Made by a program: the position numbers and the translations under genes
Assembly (NCBI GenBank): GCA_021300095.1
Contig: JAJTHV010000118.1
Span: 38,091-102,090, forward strand
Reading direction: 5' to 3'
Length of the DNA stretch: 64,000 nucleotides
Source of the DNA: Flammeovirgaceae bacterium
GTDB lineage: Bacteria > Bacteroidota > Bacteroidia > Cytophagales > Cyclobacteriaceae
The notes under the pieces: model-generated
What the model was told of the DNA's origin: nothing
Seen by the model: only the letters and a program-made list of their open reading frames with translations
Database searches by the model: none
In this document: in pieces, positions 63,371-64,000 of the stretch
Position numbering within the stretch: the first letter of the stretch is position 1
Layout: every line of letters begins with the position of its first letter

Positions 63371-63964
63371 TTACTTGAAACGAAGGTGCTTTGGCACCCA
63401 TGCTTTTTCCAAAAGTGTAAAAGCAATTTCAATGAGTATGGCGAGTACAGCAGCAGGTATCGCGCCTCGTAAAATCAATGAAGTGTTGTTTAAGGCCAAG
63501 CCGGTAACAATAAATTCACCCAACCCGCCCGCACCAATAAATGCAGCCAGTGTAGCGGTGCCTACATTAATCACAGCAGCCGTTCGAATGCCGGTTAACA
63601 ACATCGGCATAGCCAACGGCAATTCCACCCACTTTAATTTCTGAAAACGCGTCATCCCAATACCATCGGCTACTTTTTTTACGAGCGGATCGACTGAGCG
63701 CAATCCGGCCAGCGTGTTTCGTAAAATCGGAAGGAGTGCGTAGAGAAACAACGCTACAATAGCAGGCCAGGTGCCAATACCAAACACCGGAATCATGATC
63801 GCCAGCAACGCAATGGAAGGAATGGTTTGTAGTAATCCGGTAAAGTAGAGAATTCCATTTGACACACCTGGTTTCCAGTAAAGCCAAATCCCCAAAGGAA
63901 CCGCAAACAAAATAGCCGCTAGCAGTGCCGAAAAGGTGAGTAGTAAAGGTGTACCTATTTTCAA
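63371..63964 (-). CDS. OpuB-like ABC transporter permease (operon continues off the window)
   Basis: 197 residues, five to six membrane segments with the binding-protein-dependent permease loop (DGIGMTRFQKLKWVELPLAM) and the OpuB-type IGAGGLGEFIVTGLALNN. It imports glycine betaine, choline or a related solute with an ATPase and binding protein encoded beyond the window. An in-frame stop lies nine codons upstream (63992-63994) with no ATG between, so a TTG at 63964 is the probable start. The N-terminus is slightly shorter than in typical relatives. Confidence 0.85.
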   Translation of the reverse strand: MKIGTPLLLTFSALLAAILFAVPLGIWLYWKPGVSNGILYFTGLLQTIPSIALLAIMIPVFGIGTWPAIVALFLYALLPILRNTLAGLRSVDPLVKKVADGIGMTRFQKLKWVELPLAMPMLLTGIRTAAVINVGTATLAAFIGAGGLGEFIVTGLALNNTSLILRGAIPAAVLAILIEIAFTLLEKAWVPKHLRFK

Positions 63965-64000
63965 AAAGACATCACTAACTATCGAATTTGATTAAATGGA

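Noticed and set aside
1..64000. tRNA, rRNA, insertion sequences and prophage
   Set aside because: No recognisable tRNA or rRNA sequence, transposase, integrase or phage structural gene was seen by eye; a covariance-model scan would be needed to exclude small RNAs.

Overview
The window looks like part of the chromosome of a member of the Bacteroidota, most likely a Cytophagales-type bacterium. This is inferred from gene content: three LytS-type histidine kinase / LytTR response-regulator pairs, one of them carrying a Reg_prop propeller sensor; FtsX permeases with an N-terminal prefix domain under a PadR repressor; cadherin-like lipoproteins; DUF4143 ATPases; and TAnnTTTG-like promoter elements with few Shine-Dalgarno sites. 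No rRNA, tRNA, CRISPR array, insertion sequence or prophage was seen.

Layout. 1-6942: a truncated exported amidohydrolase, a LytS/LytTR pair, an M61 peptidase and a second LytS/LytTR pair. 7009-12767: a tripartite RND efflux operon (adaptor, pump, outer-membrane factor, read right to left), preceded by a small exported protein. 13344-14630: a DUF4143 ATPase with a three-copy, 32-bp-periodic palindrome array in front of it. 14798-19556: a TldE-like protein and two tandem Tat-exported TldD paralogues. 19808-23339: a large unknown membrane protein and ProC. 23417-29912: a five-gene translationally coupled operon with a RavA-like MoxR ATPase, a degenerate vWA/beta-propeller protein and three unfamiliar partners. 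It resembles the MoxR-vWA-beta-propeller 'ternary' systems (bpX families) predicted by comparative genomics. 29939-33921: an OxyR-type regulator, an RlmL-like rRNA methyltransferase and an S10 peptidase.

33996-42028: a heparan-glucosaminide acetyltransferase-like membrane protein, then a four-gene module (PSD1 cytochrome, DUF1501, TIM-barrel isomerase-like, membrane cytochrome with leucine-rich repeats) of the kind best known from Planctomycetes. 42154-46437: a PadR/FtsX pair and a cadherin-like lipoprotein. 46528-50266: the propeller-LytS kinase and its LytTR partner. 50263-55981: an NTF2-like protein, a GlcG/HbpS protein coupled to UvrA, a ParE-type toxin-antitoxin pair, an acidic-tailed protein, and an ECF sigma factor overlapping a small downstream gene by 80 nt. 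56099-58212: a membrane protein, an alpha/beta hydrolase, and a TetR regulator with a perfect palindrome before its start. 58313-61746: a redox-signalling module made of a cNMP-fold histidine kinase, a receiver fused to a thioredoxin-reductase-like flavoprotein that lacks its cysteines, and a UBP-type zinc finger. 61753-63964: an AT-rich KAP-type NTPase and an OpuB-like ABC permease whose operon continues past the window.

The two most interesting blocks are the MoxR operon and the kinase/flavoprotein/UBP-finger module. All family assignments are made by reading motifs, without database searches.
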